Positions 31,567-32,573 of a stretch of DNA of 32,573 nt are shown here, in pieces. The stretch's first letter is position 1. The number at the start of each line of letters is the position of its first letter. The stretch is taken from contig JAFLVA010000016.1 in the NCBI GenBank assembly GCA_022508525.1, positions 1 through 32,573 on the forward strand, given 5' to 3'. This stretch comes from Erysipelotrichales bacterium (lineage in GTDB: Bacteria > Bacillota_I > Bacilli_A > RFN20 > CAG-826). The notes below the pieces were generated by a model that saw only the letters and a list, made by a program, of their open reading frames with translations, had not been told where the DNA came from and did no database searches. Made by a program: the position numbers and the translations under genes.

Positions 31567-32149
31567 AATTTGTTTTCGAAATATTGATTTTGGTTTAGAT
31601 GATTGCATTTGTGATAAATGTTTTAATGAGTTAGATTGCATATATGAAAAATCAAAAATAAAAAACGTCCAAGTAACTTGCGTTTATAATTACGATGATG
31701 TTTTTATGAAATTGCTTTATCGCTTTAAAGGATGCTTTGACTATGAATTAAAAGATGTATTTTTAAGTAGACAAAGATTTTTTTTAAAACTTAAATTTTT
31801 TGATTACACTATAGTTCCTATTCCTTCTTGGAAAGAAGATGATGAAATTAGAGGGTTTAATCACGTAGTAGAAATATATAAGTCATTAAATCTTCCAATT
31901 GTCAATTGTCTAAAGAAAAAAGAAAAGTTTAAACAAAGTAGCTTGAATAAAAGAGAAAGAAAAAACGTAAAAGACAAATTGGAAATAGTTAATGGTAGTT
32001 TATTAAGAGATAAAGAAATTCTTATTGTTGATGATGTAATGACGACAGGATCTACTGTGAAAGCGGCGATAGATTTAATATTGGAATACCAGCCAAAAAA
32101 AATCCAAGTGTTAATTTTAGCCCGTAAATGTCGAAAAAATAAAAAATAA
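31526..32149 (+). CDS. comFC: ComFC/GntX-type phosphoribosyltransferase-like competence protein
   Basis: About 207 residues. A zinc-binding N-terminus (CKICFRNIDFGLDDCICDKC) is followed by a type I phosphoribosyltransferase fold with the PRPP-loop ILIVDDVMTTGSTV. ComFC acts with ComFA and DprA in natural transformation; its enzymatic substrate is not settled. Two start codons are possible, ATG 31526 and an earlier ATG at 31502, both within comFA, so the pair is coupled. The IPSWKEDDEIRGFNH segment corresponds to the conserved family motif P-[VI]-P-x...RGFNQ. Length is slightly below the Bacillus homologue (about 240). Confidence 0.92.
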   Translation: MQLKKLFSVTNICKICFRNIDFGLDDCICDKCFNELDCIYEKSKIKNVQVTCVYNYDDVFMKLLYRFKGCFDYELKDVFLSRQRFFLKLKFFDYTIVPIPSWKEDDEIRGFNHVVEIYKSLNLPIVNCLKKKEKFKQSSLNKRERKNVKDKLEIVNGSLLRDKEILIVDDVMTTGSTVKAAIDLILEYQPKKIQVLILARKCRKNKK

Positions 32150-32223
32150 GTCGAGTGATATTTCTATAAAATAAAGTAACAAAAATTATAATTAACGTAT
32201 AAGCAGGAAAGGTGGTATAAAGC

Positions 32224-32424
32224 ATGATTGGAAAAGTTAAATGGTTTAATGCTGAAAAGGGCTTTGGCTTTATTAATCGCGGTGAAGGTCCAGATATCTT
32301 TGTTCATTATTCACAAATTATGGAAGATGGATATCGCACTCTTGATGAAGGTCAAGAAGTCGAGTTTGAGTTGTTAGAAACTAATCGCGGATTGCAAGCC
32401 AAAAATGTTGTAAAAATTATTTAA
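32224..32424 (+). CDS. csp: Cold-shock protein (CspA family)
   Basis: A 66-residue single cold-shock domain. RNP1 is KGFGFI (12-17) and RNP2 is DIFVHY (about 25-30), with aromatic residues in place for single-stranded nucleic acid binding. Such proteins act as RNA chaperones and melt structures in messages during cold or growth transitions. An AAAGGTGG ribosome binding site precedes the ATG. The 74-nt gap after comFC holds a possible TATAAA but no firm promoter; the leader is too short for the long CspA-type thermosensing leader. A terminator follows. Confidence 0.96.
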   Translation: MIGKVKWFNAEKGFGFINRGEGPDIFVHYSQIMEDGYRTLDEGQEVEFELLETNRGLQAKNVVKII

Positions 32425-32432
32425 TTAAAACT

Positions 32433-32469
32433 AAATACAGGAACTCGTTTGTATCCTGTATTTTTTCTT
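32433..32469 (+). terminator. Rho-independent terminator after the cold-shock gene
   Basis: AAATACAGGA (32433-32442) pairs with TCCTGTATTT (32454-32463), loop of 11 bases, then TTTTCTTG. The stem starts 9 nt after the stop codon. Confidence 0.85.
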
Positions 32470-32542
32470 GTACATAAATTTAAATTACTTTTTTCTCAAA
32501 ATAATCTCAAAGTTATCACAACTTGTAGATTTTTTTCTATTT

Positions 32543-32570
32543 TAAATATTGCTTTGCCTATAAGTATAAT
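32543..32570 (+). promoter_or_regulatory. Possible promoter of a gene beyond the window
   Basis: A perfect TATAAT (32565-32570) lies at the very end of the window with TTAAAT (32542-32547) 17 bases upstream. The -35 match is weak and no gene is visible, so this is only a candidate for the next gene to the right. Confidence 0.3.
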
Positions 32571-32573
32571 GAA

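Noticed and set aside
32150-32223. Cold-shock leader or riboswitch before the csp gene
   Set aside because: The gap is only 74 nt and shows no extended stem structure; it has room for a promoter and a ribosome binding site only.

Overview
The window reads as chromosomal DNA from a low-GC, AT-rich member of the Bacillota with a compact genome, probably an uncultured Bacilli, Erysipelotrichia or RF39/RFN20-like lineage. Four things point there. Gene order is Bacillus-like in two places (dnaX-ebfC-recR with tmk, holB, ricT and rsmI; prfA-prmC-[spoIIR position]-tsaC-rpiB). The envelope proteins are Gram-positive-type lipoproteins. A comFA-comFC pair is present. TGA is used as a stop (holB and the HAD gene), so the code is standard and not the Mycoplasma code. 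The taxon is inferred; no rRNA gene is present.

Region 1 (1-8.6 kb, minus strand) is a surface-polysaccharide locus read leftward from a recognisable promoter near 8590-8618. In transcription order it encodes a 700-residue two-module glycosyltransferase, a small lipoprotein, a giant protein of about 1385 residues that joins a Wzy-like polymerase, a GT4 glycosyltransferase and a Wzx-like flippase in one chain, a LicD-type phosphotransferase, a GT2 glycosyltransferase, and the first 17 codons of a nucleotide-sugar epimerase/dehydratase cut by the window edge. A separate GT2 gene is read the other way from its own promoter (9.06-10.1 kb).

Region 2 (10.2-13.1 kb, plus strand) holds an ABC exporter overlapping a GtrA-like membrane protein, then an unrecognised 219-residue protein ending in a strong terminator. 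Region 3 (13.1-19.36 kb) is accessory: three consecutive lipoproteins with Ser/Thr-rich linkers and Ig-like domains, bounded by matching copies of an IS-end-like repeat. The right copy adjoins the decayed C-terminus of what looks like an ISL3-family transposase.

Region 4 (19.36-25.9 kb, minus strand) is a tightly packed core operon: dnaX, ebfC, recR, tmk, holB, ricT, rsmI and a HAD phosphatase. Its promoter is surrounded by two palindromes. Region 5 (26.1-32.4 kb, plus strand) runs prfA, prmC, a short SpoIIR-like protein, tsaC/ywlC, rpiB, a SpoIIQ-like M23 protein lacking catalytic histidines, comFA, comFC and a cold-shock gene.

The most unusual signals are the Wzy-GT4-Wzx fusion, which would place three steps of Wzx/Wzy-type polysaccharide assembly on one polypeptide, and the pair of reduced sporulation-communication homologues (SpoIIR-like, SpoIIQ-like) in the prfA cluster. 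No tRNA, rRNA, CRISPR array or prophage was seen.
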